Positions 1-8,276 are shown, counted from the stretch's first letter. The stretch: DNA of 11,173 nucleotides from Klebsiella pneumoniae (GCA_943325355.2 CALPPA020000040.1:1-11173), one strand, 5' to 3'. The notes: generated from the letters alone by a model not told the origin. Translations and numbers: made by a program.

Positions 1-59
1 CGACTTTTATCACTGCATTTAAAGCCTCACTTGTTTTATTATAATTTAAAAATAAATTT

Positions 60-1526
60 ATGAGAGTTGCTGTCACCCGAAAAAATGTAAAGTTTATCCC
101 TGATTCCAGTAGGGTTGTTGCAAGATATTTTATGAATGGCGAACAGCGAACACGAGAGATGGTGAGCCGAATTATGGCGTTGGATGAAATGCAAGTCATC
201 CATACTCTGGAGCAGACACTCAGGGAGTTCGCTAGACGTCATCGAAATATTTCTCTTATATTTTTTAAACATTGTGAAAACATTAAGGGGATAATTGAAG
301 GAATGCAGATTAACTATGACTACTTGTCCGATGAACGAAAAATGCTTATTGGCTCCTATTGTACTATGGAATACGCTATTGAATCTGCAGCTTTTTTCAA
401 CCCATCCATAATAGAAGATTTTGACCAATCAAATCTAGAAAAAGGAGAAAAACGCATCATTATTTCTTTCAGGGCGACGGGAGAAGGCCATATTTCGTCA
501 ATCGTTTTTAGAAGAGGAATTCTCGATAAAAATAACGATCTCCAATTGATGAAAATTGGAGATAACATTGATAAAGCAGAGATTGTGCACAAATCATTAT
601 ATGATAAAAAACGATTTATCATGAAATTAGAGGAAATGCATACTCCGGATAAATATTCGGCCAGTATTTTGCAAGAACTCCCGGAAAGATTTGGCTATCA
701 TATATTAAAAAATGCAATTAATAAAGCTCTAGAAGACCTATCTATTAGCCAAGAAAAGAAAAGTGCACTTGAAGAAGTAACTTGGTTAGCGGATTCGTTT
801 TATGATTTACAATTCAAACACGACTCGGATATTACGGAAAGAGTTATTTTTCCAATATCAGATTCCGAAAGCCGTGGAATTGAAGATGCCCGTTTTGTGC
901 GCTTTGTTGATGATGACAAATCCGAAAAAATAATTGCCACTTATACAGCTTATAATGGTCACGTCATTCTTCCAAAACTTATTATTACCGAGGATTTTTA
1001 TTCCTTTAGTGTTATGCCTTTGCATGGAGCTGGAGCGCAAAACAAAAACCTGGCCATATTTCCAAGAAAAATAAAAGGCAAATACGCCATGCTTTCCAGA
1101 ATTGATGGTGTCAATAATTATCTTATGTATTCAGATAGACTCACGGAATGGAATAGCCCCGTATGCATCCAGAAGCCCCGCTATCCATGGGAATTTACAC
1201 AAATTGGAAACTGTGGGTCTCCATTATGGACAGACGAAGGTTGGTTGGTTATCACTCATGGTGTTGGAGCCATGAGACGCTATTGTCTTGGTGCATCGTT
1301 GTTTGATCTTGATGATCCATCTAAAGAAATTGGAAGACTTGAAGAGCCTTTGCTTTCCCCTCGTGAAGATGAAAGAGAAGGATATGTGCCTAATGTAGTC
1401 TATTCTTGCGGTTCGATTATTCACAATAACAGTCTAATATTGCCTTATGCAGTATCAGATTATTCCTCTACCTATGGAACATTGGATATGATGGATTTAC
1501 TTGAAGCCTTGAAAAAGAGTAAATAA
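60..1526 (+). CDS. Glycoside hydrolase family 130 protein (mannoside phosphorylase/hydrolase-like)
   Basis: A 488-aa five-bladed beta-propeller enzyme of the GH130 family, which attacks beta-mannosidic or related linkages, often by phosphorolysis. Seen: the first blade carries FNPSIIED (residues 113-120) and then FRATGEGHISSIVFRRG (137-153), a block typical of the long bacterial GH130 proteins. GIEDARFVRF (273-282) contains the family's conserved acidic Asp (D276), the likely general acid. A later block reads NLAIFPRKIKGKY (330-342), followed by GWLVITHGVG (394-403) with H400, which falls where phosphorylases place a phosphate-contacting His. Residues 1-110 and about 180-255 look helical and are additions to the basic propeller. 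No signal peptide is visible, so it is probably cytoplasmic. ATG 60 is the first plausible start and lacks a clear Shine-Dalgarno, as is usual in Bacteroidota. The family is secure; the substrate, and phosphorylase versus hydrolase, cannot be settled by eye. Confidence 0.9.
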   Translation: MRVAVTRKNVKFIPDSSRVVARYFMNGEQRTREMVSRIMALDEMQVIHTLEQTLREFARRHRNISLIFFKHCENIKGIIEGMQINYDYLSDERKMLIGSYCTMEYAIESAAFFNPSIIEDFDQSNLEKGEKRIIISFRATGEGHISSIVFRRGILDKNNDLQLMKIGDNIDKAEIVHKSLYDKKRFIMKLEEMHTPDKYSASILQELPERFGYHILKNAINKALEDLSISQEKKSALEEVTWLADSFYDLQFKHDSDITERVIFPISDSESRGIEDARFVRFVDDDKSEKIIATYTAYNGHVILPKLIITEDFYSFSVMPLHGAGAQNKNLAIFPRKIKGKYAMLSRIDGVNNYLMYSDRLTEWNSPVCIQKPRYPWEFTQIGNCGSPLWTDEGWLVITHGVGAMRRYCLGASLFDLDDPSKEIGRLEEPLLSPREDEREGYVPNVVYSCGSIIHNNSLILPYAVSDYSSTYGTLDMMDLLEALKKSK

Positions 1527-1604
1527 TGGTTTGAGACGTGGTTTTTCGATAAGTTGATAACCAATAATTTAAAAGAGAATTGAAGTTTGAATCAAAAAAA
1601 ACAC

Positions 1605-1627
1605 TACTATTGATGTGATTAATAGTA
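1605..1627 (+). promoter_or_regulatory. Inverted repeat upstream of the restriction-modification cassette (candidate operator)
   Basis: A perfect 7-bp inverted repeat, TACTATT - 9 nt - AATAGTA, ends 7 nt before the ATG of the first gene of the cassette. Arm-to-arm spacing of 16 bp is close to one and a half helical turns. It could be an operator bound by a dimer, with the HTH domain on the downstream methyltransferase an obvious candidate, or a weak AU-rich RNA hairpin over the ribosome-binding region. The repeat is seen directly; its function is inferred, and AT-rich sequence yields such repeats by chance fairly often. Confidence 0.4.
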
Positions 1628-1634
1628 ATTTAAT

Positions 1635-2294
1635 ATGACGAATCAGGAATATCTCCAACTTTCATCCGACTTGCAACAGTTAGTAAAAAAAATTCCTCTT
1701 CATTGGGGAGCCATTCAAAATGATGGAACAGACCAGAAAGTCGATATGTTCAAAATTTATTCCTTTGAGGATTTAGAAATTAAAATCCAAAATTTAACAG
1801 ATGACGATAAGAATTATTTTAGAAGAAGATGGTTTCTGTGGAAATGTGCCCAATGTGATGAATATATTTTCTGCCAAAATAACAATGTTACACCAAATCC
1901 CAACTCCAAATCCCAAGATTATGACATTGAATTTAATAGGGATTCACAATTAAGATTCGATATCAAAGGGACCGTTATTCCAAAAAAATTTAGGGACAAT
2001 ATTGATGCTGTAATGCAAGACCCGTCTGAGATGATTCGGTTTTTCTATGAAAAGCAAAGCCGAGGCGTTCGCGACAATATTCAAAACAGGCTGTTCATCA
2101 TTCATCATTCTTTTAGAAATCCCGAAAGAGAAATGTATTTGAGATGCCATTGGGTTTTCAAAACTAATTTGTACCAAGAATATGCCTCCAGAATTTCGCA
2201 AACATCAAATTTTATTGACTATCAAAATGTAAAAACTGACATCATATTCATTTTTGAAAATTTAGACAAATCGATTTCACATAAATTTTTTTAG
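1635..2294 (+). CDS. Putative type II restriction endonuclease, PD-(D/E)XK-like
   Basis: A 219-aa protein I cannot assign to a named family. Seen: QDYDIEF (94-100), then LRFDIKGTVIP (106-116). Spacing D97 - 11 residues - D109-I-K111 fits the PD-(D/E)XK nuclease core, with D97 as metal ligand and D109/K111 as the (D/E)XK pair; E46 or E49 could be an additional acidic residue. A Trp/Cys-rich segment, RRRWFLWKCAQCDEYIFC (63-80), precedes the core; C71, C74 and C80 might bind metal or simply pack the fold. There is no signal peptide or membrane segment. The gene lies 18 nt upstream of, and in the same frame as, a C5-cytosine methyltransferase, the usual arrangement of a type II system, and this is the main support for the call. 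The start ATG 1635 follows an AT-rich leader with no clear Shine-Dalgarno. The fold assignment is inference; a different nuclease role remains possible. Confidence 0.6.
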   Translation: MTNQEYLQLSSDLQQLVKKIPLHWGAIQNDGTDQKVDMFKIYSFEDLEIKIQNLTDDDKNYFRRRWFLWKCAQCDEYIFCQNNNVTPNPNSKSQDYDIEFNRDSQLRFDIKGTVIPKKFRDNIDAVMQDPSEMIRFFYEKQSRGVRDNIQNRLFIIHHSFRNPEREMYLRCHWVFKTNLYQEYASRISQTSNFIDYQNVKTDIIFIFENLDKSISHKFF

Positions 2295-2312
2295 CAGTTT
2301 GATTTTTGTACA

Positions 2313-3629
2313 TTGCACCAAATAAACAACCCTGTTTTGGACGCAGCATCACAAAAAAATTCATTTTACGGCATCACTGAAATTTCAGAAAAACTTGGAG
2401 TTTCTCAAAAATTGGTTCGAAGACATATTGCGAGCGGAACCTTGCAATCAATTAAAATAGGTGGAGTTTATAAAATTCCTTCGCAATCATTTCATGATTT
2501 TATCAACTATATCGAACTAAAAAGCGAAGAATTAGTAGCTTTAGATTCATCCGAAGTGAAACCTAAAAACACTTCAAAACCGACAAATAATTACAAGAAC
2601 AATTCAAAAGACGATGTCAACTGGGTAGATGTTATAGAGGACTGGGAGAATCCAAAAAAATCTAAACTCACTTTTGTAGATTTATTTTCTGGAGCTGGAG
2701 GCATTACAAAAGGTTTTGAAATGGCGGGATTGAATGGTGTTTGTGGGCTCGACTGGTTCGAAGCTGCGGGAAAAACCTACCGAAGGAATTTCAAGCATCC
2801 ATTTATAGAAGGCGACATTAAATCGTCCGAAAAGAAAGCCGAATTTTATGCTACCGTAAAAAAAGAATTAAAAGGCCGTCCACTCAATATTGTAGCTGGT
2901 GGTTTTCCGTGCCAAGGATTTAGTATGGCAGGAAACCGAATTGTTGATGACCCAAGAAATTCCTTATACAAAGAATTATTAGAAATTGTGACTACCCTAA
3001 ATCCCGAATTCGTGGTTTGCGAAAATGTTGTTGGAATCCGATCGATGCACAAAGGCAAAGTCGAAGAAATGATTCTCGAAGACTTCAAAGCTGCCGGTTA
3101 CGAAATGAAAGTAACGGTTTTACGAGCTGCTGATTATGGTGTTCCCCAAAAAAGAGACCGTGTTATTTTTATTGGGAATCGCATCGATAAAACAAATTTT
3201 CATCCCCGACCTTTCTTAAAACCTACTGAATATATTACTACTGGCGAAGCCATTGGCGACTTGATGGAAATAGGCGATAGTATTGACTTTAATCACGTCA
3301 TCACAAAGCATAGACCCGATATGGCAGAAAGAATGTTGCAACTCGAAGAGGGAAAAAGTTTGTATAAAGGCTATTCCGATGCTTGGAAAAAATGTCCTTG
3401 GAACGAGGCTTCCTGCACCATAAAAGAAAACCATGGCGGTGTCAATGTGCATCCCAAATTACCAAGAGTGTTAACCGCTAGAGAAATGGCGAGAATTCAA
3501 TCCTTTCCAGACGATTTTATTTTTGAAGGCCCAAAAAACAAACAATTAGTGCAACTAGGCAACGCCGTTCCGCCATTATTATCCAAAGCTATTGGCTTAG
3601 CGATTCGGAAATCCTATGATTTGATTTAG
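2313..3629 (+). CDS. DNA (cytosine-5-)-methyltransferase with N-terminal helix-turn-helix
   Basis: A 438-aa enzyme that transfers a methyl group from S-adenosylmethionine to C5 of cytosine in a specific DNA site, presumably protecting host DNA from the adjacent nuclease. Seen in order: motif I FVDLFSGAGG (121-130, cofactor binding); motif IV GGFPCQGFS (196-204) with nucleophile C200; motif VI ENV (237-239); motif VIII QKRDR (279-283); a short target-recognition region at about 284-384; motif IX RVLTAREMARIQSFPDDF (385-402); motif X GNAVPP (416-421). All catalytic motifs are intact. Residues 17-65 form a MerR/excisionase-type helix-turn-helix (GITEISEKLGVS, then a wing with KIGGVYKIP), joined by an Asn/Lys-rich linker (about 80-110). 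M.SsoII and M.EcoRII also carry N-terminal HTHs that repress their own genes. The start is uncertain: no in-frame ATG exists before motif I, so TTG 2313 is chosen as the first start-like codon after the preceding UAG. The target sequence cannot be read from the protein by eye. Confidence 0.95.
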   Translation: MHQINNPVLDAASQKNSFYGITEISEKLGVSQKLVRRHIASGTLQSIKIGGVYKIPSQSFHDFINYIELKSEELVALDSSEVKPKNTSKPTNNYKNNSKDDVNWVDVIEDWENPKKSKLTFVDLFSGAGGITKGFEMAGLNGVCGLDWFEAAGKTYRRNFKHPFIEGDIKSSEKKAEFYATVKKELKGRPLNIVAGGFPCQGFSMAGNRIVDDPRNSLYKELLEIVTTLNPEFVVCENVVGIRSMHKGKVEEMILEDFKAAGYEMKVTVLRAADYGVPQKRDRVIFIGNRIDKTNFHPRPFLKPTEYITTGEAIGDLMEIGDSIDFNHVITKHRPDMAERMLQLEEGKSLYKGYSDAWKKCPWNEASCTIKENHGGVNVHPKLPRVLTAREMARIQSFPDDFIFEGPKNKQLVQLGNAVPPLLSKAIGLAIRKSYDLI

Positions 3630-3901
3630 GGTTTTGTTTTTCAAAAATTTTGATGTAAATCTAAAAACATAAAGCAAACTGATTTTTTACTGAAATTTAC
3701 TTTGTGCTACGAATAAATAGTGCGTTTTTGCCATAGAATTGTGTGATTAGTTTCGTTAGATAAAGCAAAAAATCGAAGCGATTCAAATATTCTCCAAAGT
3801 TGTATTGAAATTATTAAAAACCTCTTTTGAATTATAACATTCAAAATAGATTTCGAAATTTATGATAATTTAATTTTTTAAATTATATGTGATTTATTAT
3901 C
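3630..3901. other. AT-rich intergenic spacer between the methyltransferase and prolyl oligopeptidase genes
   Basis: No coding region or RNA gene is recognisable here. The only structures seen are a self-complementary TCAAAA-A-TTTTGA just after the methyltransferase stop, too tight to fold as a hairpin, and a 5-bp stem AATCG-aag-CGATT (3771-3783). Read on the minus strand, that stem is followed by a run of T, giving a weak terminator-like shape with no minus-strand gene to serve. No convincing plus-strand terminator follows the methyltransferase. Confidence 0.5.
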
Positions 3902-3909
3902 TATTTTTG
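3902..3909 (+). promoter_or_regulatory. Bacteroidota -7 promoter element for the prolyl oligopeptidase gene
   Basis: TATTTTTG matches the Bacteroidota consensus TANNTTTG exactly. It places transcription start roughly 15-17 nt before ATG 3931. No good TTTG -33 element lies at the usual spacing, so the match rests on the -7 box and its position. It lies downstream of the upstream GTG at 3889, which therefore cannot be the start on this transcript. Confidence 0.55.
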
Positions 3910-3930
3910 TTTCAACTTAAACTATTTATA

Positions 3931-6051
3931 ATGAAAAAATTAATTTTAATGATGGCAATAACTGCATCAATTGGTTCATTTGGTCAAAGCCAAAAAGGAA
4001 ATTCAATACAATATCCGCAAACCAAAAAAGGTGAAACGGTCGATGTATATTTCGACACAAAAGTAGCCGATCCATACCGTTGGCTTGAAGATGATAAATC
4101 AGCCGAAACAGGTGCTTGGGTAAAAGCTCAAAATGTCGTAACCTATGATTATTTGTCTAAAATTCCTTTCAGAGAAGCCTTAAAAGCTAGAATGGAAAAA
4201 TTATGGAATTACGAAAAAATAGGCCCACCCACGAAAGAAGGAAATTATACCTATTATTCCAAAAATAATGGATTGCAAAATCAATCCGTGATGTACAGAA
4301 AAGATGCTAATGGGGTTGAAACCGTTTTTTTAGACCCAAATACTTTTTCTAAAAAAGGAACAACTTCTCTTGGCGGAGTTAATTTTTCAAAAGATGGATC
4401 TAAAGTCGCTTATTCAATTTCAGAAGGCGGAAGCGATTGGCGAAAAGTAATTTTAATGGATGTTGAATCTAAAAAAATCCTTGAAGATACATTAGTTGAT
4501 ATAAAATTTAGTGGAGTGTCTTGGAAAGGAAACGAAGGTTTTTACTATTCTAGCTATGACAAACCAAAAGGAAGTGAATTATCGGCTAAAACAGACCAGC
4601 ACAAACTATATTTTCATAAATTAGGAACCCCACAAAAAGAGGACAAAGTTATTTTTGGTCTAGATAAAAAAAGAAGATATGTTGGCGGAGGTGTTACTGA
4701 AGACAATCGTTTTTTAGTGATTTCAGCAGCTAATTCCACTTATGGGAACGAATTGTATATTCAAGATTTAACCAAGCCGAATGCTCCAATTATTACCATT
4801 GTCGATAATTTTAATAGTGACAATAATGTAATCGAAAATGAAGGCAATAAATTATTCATAGAAACTGACTTGAATGCGCCCAACAAACGCATCGTTGCTG
4901 TTGATGTAAACAATCCAAAACCAGAAAACTGGAAAGATTTTATTCCAGAAACAGAGAACGTACTTTCACCATCAACTGGAGGAGGCTATTTTTTCGCTAA
5001 TTATATGAAAGATGCCGTTTCATTCATTAAACAATATGATTATTTTGGGAAAATGATTCGTGAAATTCAATTACCAGGCGTTGGAACTGCTGCAGGATTT
5101 GGAGCAAAAAAAGCAGATAAAACACTTTATTATTCGTTTACAAATTACACCACTCCGGGTTCTATTTATGCTTTTGAACCTAATTCAGGAAAATCAACCG
5201 TTTACGAAAAACCAAAAGTTGATTTTAAAAGTGAGGATTATGTTTCGACTCAAGTTTTTTATACTTCGAAAGATGGAACCAAGATTCCAATGATTATAAC
5301 TCTCAAAAAAGGAACAAAACTTAATGGAAAAAACCCAACCATTCTTTATGGTTATGGCGGATTCAACATTAGTTTAACACCAAGTTTTAGTATTGCCAAT
5401 GCCATTTGGATGGAAAACGGCGGCGTTTATGCCGTAGCTAATTTAAGAGGTGGTGGCGAATATGGTAAAAAATGGCACGATGCAGGAATCAAAATGCAAA
5501 AACAAAATGTTTTTGATGATTTTATTGCTGCTGCAGAATATTTAATTGCTCAAAAATATACTTCTTCCGATTTCCTTGCCATTCGTGGTGGCTCAAATGG
5601 TGGGCTTTTAGTGGGTGCAACAATGACACAACGTCCTGATTTAATGAAAGTAGCTTTGCCAGCGGTAGGTGTTATGGATATGTTACGATACCATACTTTT
5701 ACCTCCGGAGCCGGTTGGGCTTTTGATTATGGCACTTCTCAAGACAGCAAAGAAATGTTCGAATATATTAAAGGCTATTCTCCTGTAAATAATGTAAAAA
5801 AAGGAACGCATTATCCCGCTACAATGGTCACTACTGGCGATCACGACGACCGAGTGGTTCCTGCACACAGTTTCAAATTTGCTGCAGAACTGCAAGACAA
5901 ACAAGTCGGTAACAATCCGGTACTTATTCGAATAGATGTCAATGCTGGTCATGGAGCAGGAAAATCAGTAGCTGCAACGATTCAGGAAAATGTAGATATT
6001 CAAGCTTTTACATTGTTTAATATGGGTTTCACAGCATTGCCAAAGCAGTAA
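3931..6051 (+). CDS. Prolyl oligopeptidase family serine peptidase (S9A), exported
   Basis: A 706-aa serine peptidase that cleaves short peptides after proline. Residues 1-19 ([19 protein letters not shown]) form a classical signal peptide without a lipobox Cys, so a periplasmic soluble enzyme is expected. Seen: the N-terminal S9 entry motif DPYRWLED (47-54); a seven-bladed propeller region to about 430; then the alpha/beta-hydrolase domain with YGYGGF (473-478) and NLRGGGEYG (504-512). The catalytic Ser lies in GGSNGG (S555), the Asp in DHDDRVVP (D639, with R641 equivalent to the substrate-binding Arg of pig prolyl oligopeptidase), and the His in NAGHGAGK (H674). All three catalytic residues and full family length are present. 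An in-frame GTG 42 nt upstream would add 14 residues ahead of the signal peptide and precedes the promoter element, so ATG 3931 is preferred. The gene is monocistronic and converges on the M13 peptidase gene. Confidence 0.95.
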   Translation: MKKLILMMAITASIGSFGQSQKGNSIQYPQTKKGETVDVYFDTKVADPYRWLEDDKSAETGAWVKAQNVVTYDYLSKIPFREALKARMEKLWNYEKIGPPTKEGNYTYYSKNNGLQNQSVMYRKDANGVETVFLDPNTFSKKGTTSLGGVNFSKDGSKVAYSISEGGSDWRKVILMDVESKKILEDTLVDIKFSGVSWKGNEGFYYSSYDKPKGSELSAKTDQHKLYFHKLGTPQKEDKVIFGLDKKRRYVGGGVTEDNRFLVISAANSTYGNELYIQDLTKPNAPIITIVDNFNSDNNVIENEGNKLFIETDLNAPNKRIVAVDVNNPKPENWKDFIPETENVLSPSTGGGYFFANYMKDAVSFIKQYDYFGKMIREIQLPGVGTAAGFGAKKADKTLYYSFTNYTTPGSIYAFEPNSGKSTVYEKPKVDFKSEDYVSTQVFYTSKDGTKIPMIITLKKGTKLNGKNPTILYGYGGFNISLTPSFSIANAIWMENGGVYAVANLRGGGEYGKKWHDAGIKMQKQNVFDDFIAAAEYLIAQKYTSSDFLAIRGGSNGGLLVGATMTQRPDLMKVALPAVGVMDMLRYHTFTSGAGWAFDYGTSQDSKEMFEYIKGYSPVNNVKKGTHYPATMVTTGDHDDRVVPAHSFKFAAELQDKQVGNNPVLIRIDVNAGHGAGKSVAATIQENVDIQAFTLFNMGFTALPKQ

Positions 6052-6067
6052 TTTTATGCCAAAATTT

Positions 6068-6090
6068 GTAGGGCTAATCTATATCCCTAC
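6068..6090. terminator. Small hairpin in the convergent intergenic region
   Basis: GTAGGG and CCCTAC form a perfect 6-bp GC-containing stem around an 11-nt loop, starting 17 nt after the prolyl oligopeptidase stop codon. The sequence after it on the plus strand is only moderately T-rich, so it may be a first weak terminator or an RNA 3'-end stabiliser ahead of the stronger hairpin that follows. Confidence 0.35.
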
Positions 6091-6115
6091 TTTCTAGTAT
6101 TTCTTTTTAACCATA

Positions 6116-6153
6116 AAAAAACCTCTGACTCACAAAAAAGTCAGAGGTTTTTT
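6116..6153. terminator. Bidirectional rho-independent terminator
   Basis: A perfect 15-bp inverted repeat (arms 6116-6130 and 6139-6153; core CCTCTGACT / AGTCAGAGG) closes an 8-nt loop. The arms carry A-run and T-run ends, so the RNA from either strand ends in a stem followed by U residues. It lies between the stops of two convergent genes and would end transcription of both. Confidence 0.93.
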
Positions 6154-6173
6154 ACTCCTTGTGAATTCCAAAT

Positions 6174-8207
6174 TTACCAGATTTTCACTCTTTTTTCAGG
6201 AGCTAAGTATAAAGAATCTGTAGGTTTTATATTGAAAGCACTATAAAATTCAGGAATATTTCTTACCACACCATTCACTCTGAATTTTGCTGGTGAATGT
6301 TCATCACTTGCCACTTGGTTTCTTAAAGCTTCTTCTCGTGTTTTATCTAGCCAGCTTTGTCCCCAACCAATGAAAACACGTTGTTCTCCGGTGAAACCGT
6401 CTAAAACTGGCGATTCTTTACCGTCAAGACTCATTTTATAAGCTTTTATAGCGATGGATAATCCTCCTAAATCTCCAATATTTTCGCCTAGAGTAAATTC
6501 GCCATTAAGATTTAAGTCAGGAAAAACTTTGAAAGCACTGTATTGTGCCACTAAAGCTCCAGTTTTAAGTTTGAATGCGGCTAAATCTTTTGGTGTCCAC
6601 CAGTTTCGCATCACACCATCACCATCAAAAGTGCTGCCTTGATCGTCAAATCCGTGCCCGATTTCGTGTCCAATTACAGCGCCAATGCCGCCATAATTTA
6701 TCGCATCTTCTGCTTTTAAATCAAAGAAAGGAGGTTGCAAAATGGCCGCTGGAAAAACAATTTCGTTAAGCGGTGGATTGTAATATGCGTTTACGGTTTG
6801 TGGTGTCATTCCCCATTCGGTTCTATCAACAGGTTTTCCTAATTTACTGATTTGTCTGTTGTATTCAAACTCTGTAGCTCTTTGTAAGTTGCCAAAAAGG
6901 TCTCCTTTGATGACTTTTAAAGCAGAATAATCTCTCCATTTGTCAGGATAACCAAGTTTTAGAGTGAATTTCGAAACTTTTGCTAAAGCCTGTTTTTTGG
7001 TTTCAGCACTCATCCAATCTAGCTTTTTGATGCTTTCTTCATATGCTTTTAGTAAGTTTTTTACTAATATAGTTACGTGCTCTTTGGCTTCTGGTGAAAA
7101 GTGTTTTTCGACATATACTTTGCCCACAATTTCACCAAGGTTATTATTCACATTTTCGACTCCTCTTCGCCACAATGGTTTTTGTTTTTCTTTACCATAA
7201 AGAGTTTTTTCGTAAAACTCAAAATTTTGATTGTCCAATGCAGTAGTTAGTGACGTAGAAGCATTGTCAATCGAACTCCATTTTAAATAGGCTTTCCAAG
7301 TGTCTAAAGGTGTTGCTTTTATGATTGCATTGAGTGATTTGATGTAATCTACTTGCGTTATAATGATGGTTTTTTGGTTCTGGATTCCAGCATTTTTCAG
7401 CATCAAAGTCCAATCAAAATCGGATGTAAGTGTATTTAAATCCTTAATAGCATATTTGTTATAAAGCTTTGCCATAACACGAGTTTGCTCTTTTTTCATA
7501 TGTTTTGAAGCCAATGCGGTTTCTAACGCCATAATTTTCGGAGCTAGTTCAGAAGGATTTTCAACGCCACCAAGTTGTAGCATTTTCCCAATATGAATTA
7601 CATATTTTACTCGAATTTCTTTTGATTTGGCATCTTCAAGAAAATAATATTCTCTTTCTGGTAGACCAATGCCACTTTGCCAAGTATAAAGCATATATTG
7701 GGTTGGGTCTTTAAAATCTTCTGTAATTCCAATGGCAAACGGAATGTTGCCCCCTGATTTATTAGCGTAACCAAAATACGCAGCCAAATCAGAATAATTA
7801 GCGATAGCATCAATTTTTTTGAATTCCGGAAGTAGGGGCGCAATTCCTTTTTGATCTCTAGCTTTCGTATCCATAAAAGCTTTGTAAAAATCGCCAATTT
7901 TCTGTTCGTCAGAGCCATCGGCAAAATTACCTTTTGAGGAATTTTCGATAATTTCTTTTACATCTTCTTGTGCTTTGTCATTGATAATTTGACCAACACC
8001 AATACCAGCTTTGTCTGCTGGAATTTTATTACTTTTTGCCCAAGTTCCGTTGACATACCCGTCAAAATTATCTCCTGGCTTTACTAATGTATCCATATTT
8101 TTTAGGATAACACCTGAAAGTAAGGGTTCTTTCTTATCACACGCCACAAGCAATGACAATGCGGCAATCAGTAATGTAACTTTAAATTGAAGTGCTTTTA
8201 TTTTCAT
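6174..8207 (-). CDS. M13 family zinc metallopeptidase (neprilysin/PepO-like), lipoprotein
   Basis: A 677-aa zinc endopeptidase of the neprilysin/endothelin-converting-enzyme family, which cuts oligopeptides. Residues 1-22 are a lipoprotein signal ending in LLVAC, so C23 is the predicted lipidated residue and the enzyme is membrane-anchored outside the cytoplasm. Seen: the M13 N-terminal domain (about 40-420); substrate-binding NAYYNPP (473-479); the zinc site HEIGH (H514, E515, H518) followed by GFDDQGSTFDGDG; the third zinc ligand in GENIGDLGG (E575, with D579); and the transition-state block HSPAKFRVNG (637-646) with H637 and R643. All catalytic residues and full length are present. The family's C-terminal CxxW ends here as VKIW, so the terminal Cys is absent, as in other bacterial members. 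ATG 8207 begins the signal peptide directly. The gene has its own promoter element and shares a terminator with the convergent prolyl oligopeptidase gene; both products are extracytoplasmic peptidases. Confidence 0.95.
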   Translation of the reverse strand: MKIKALQFKVTLLIAALSLLVACDKKEPLLSGVILKNMDTLVKPGDNFDGYVNGTWAKSNKIPADKAGIGVGQIINDKAQEDVKEIIENSSKGNFADGSDEQKIGDFYKAFMDTKARDQKGIAPLLPEFKKIDAIANYSDLAAYFGYANKSGGNIPFAIGITEDFKDPTQYMLYTWQSGIGLPEREYYFLEDAKSKEIRVKYVIHIGKMLQLGGVENPSELAPKIMALETALASKHMKKEQTRVMAKLYNKYAIKDLNTLTSDFDWTLMLKNAGIQNQKTIIITQVDYIKSLNAIIKATPLDTWKAYLKWSSIDNASTSLTTALDNQNFEFYEKTLYGKEKQKPLWRRGVENVNNNLGEIVGKVYVEKHFSPEAKEHVTILVKNLLKAYEESIKKLDWMSAETKKQALAKVSKFTLKLGYPDKWRDYSALKVIKGDLFGNLQRATEFEYNRQISKLGKPVDRTEWGMTPQTVNAYYNPPLNEIVFPAAILQPPFFDLKAEDAINYGGIGAVIGHEIGHGFDDQGSTFDGDGVMRNWWTPKDLAAFKLKTGALVAQYSAFKVFPDLNLNGEFTLGENIGDLGGLSIAIKAYKMSLDGKESPVLDGFTGEQRVFIGWGQSWLDKTREEALRNQVASDEHSPAKFRVNGVVRNIPEFYSAFNIKPTDSLYLAPEKRVKIW

Positions 8208-8228
8208 AATTTTTCAGTTTTAGAGTAT

Positions 8229-8236
8229 CAAAAGTA
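8229..8236 (-). promoter_or_regulatory. Bacteroidota -7 promoter element for the M13 peptidase gene
   Basis: On the minus strand this reads TACTTTTG, an exact TANNTTTG match 21 nt upstream of the start codon at 8207. A TTTG (minus-strand reading of 8259-8262) lies 22 nt further upstream, somewhat beyond the usual 19-nt spacing for the -33 element. Confidence 0.55.
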
Positions 8237-8276
8237 ATAAAAAAGTTATGGTTTTTTACAAAACCCATCATTAGTT

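Noticed and set aside
1..59. Possible 3' end of an upstream gene before the GH130 gene
   Set aside because: Frame 3 gives 13 plausible residues ending at TAA 42-44, and frame 1 stays open to a TGA at 61-63 that would overlap the GH130 ATG. Both are too short to choose between or to assign.
39..428. 129-aa minus-strand ORF opposite the GH130 gene start
   Set aside because: It is antisense to a well-supported coding region, with no recognisable motif and no promoter support.
2286..2292. T7 run at the end of the nuclease gene as a programmed frameshift into the methyltransferase
   Set aside because: The two genes are already in the same frame. A slip of one base in either direction reaches a stop within a few codons, so slippage cannot join them.
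3771..3783. Small hairpin AATCG-aag-CGATT in the spacer after the methyltransferase
   Set aside because: The stem is only 5 bp and its T-run is on the minus strand, where there is no gene to terminate.
3889..3930. GTG start 14 codons upstream of the prolyl oligopeptidase ATG
   Set aside because: It would place hydrophobic residues before the normal signal peptide and lies upstream of the TATTTTTG promoter box; ATG 3931 begins a classical signal peptide.
7607..7924. 105-aa minus-strand ORF within the M13 peptidase gene
   Set aside because: It overlaps the M13 coding sequence on the same strand in another frame, has no family resemblance, and is a shadow of the real gene.
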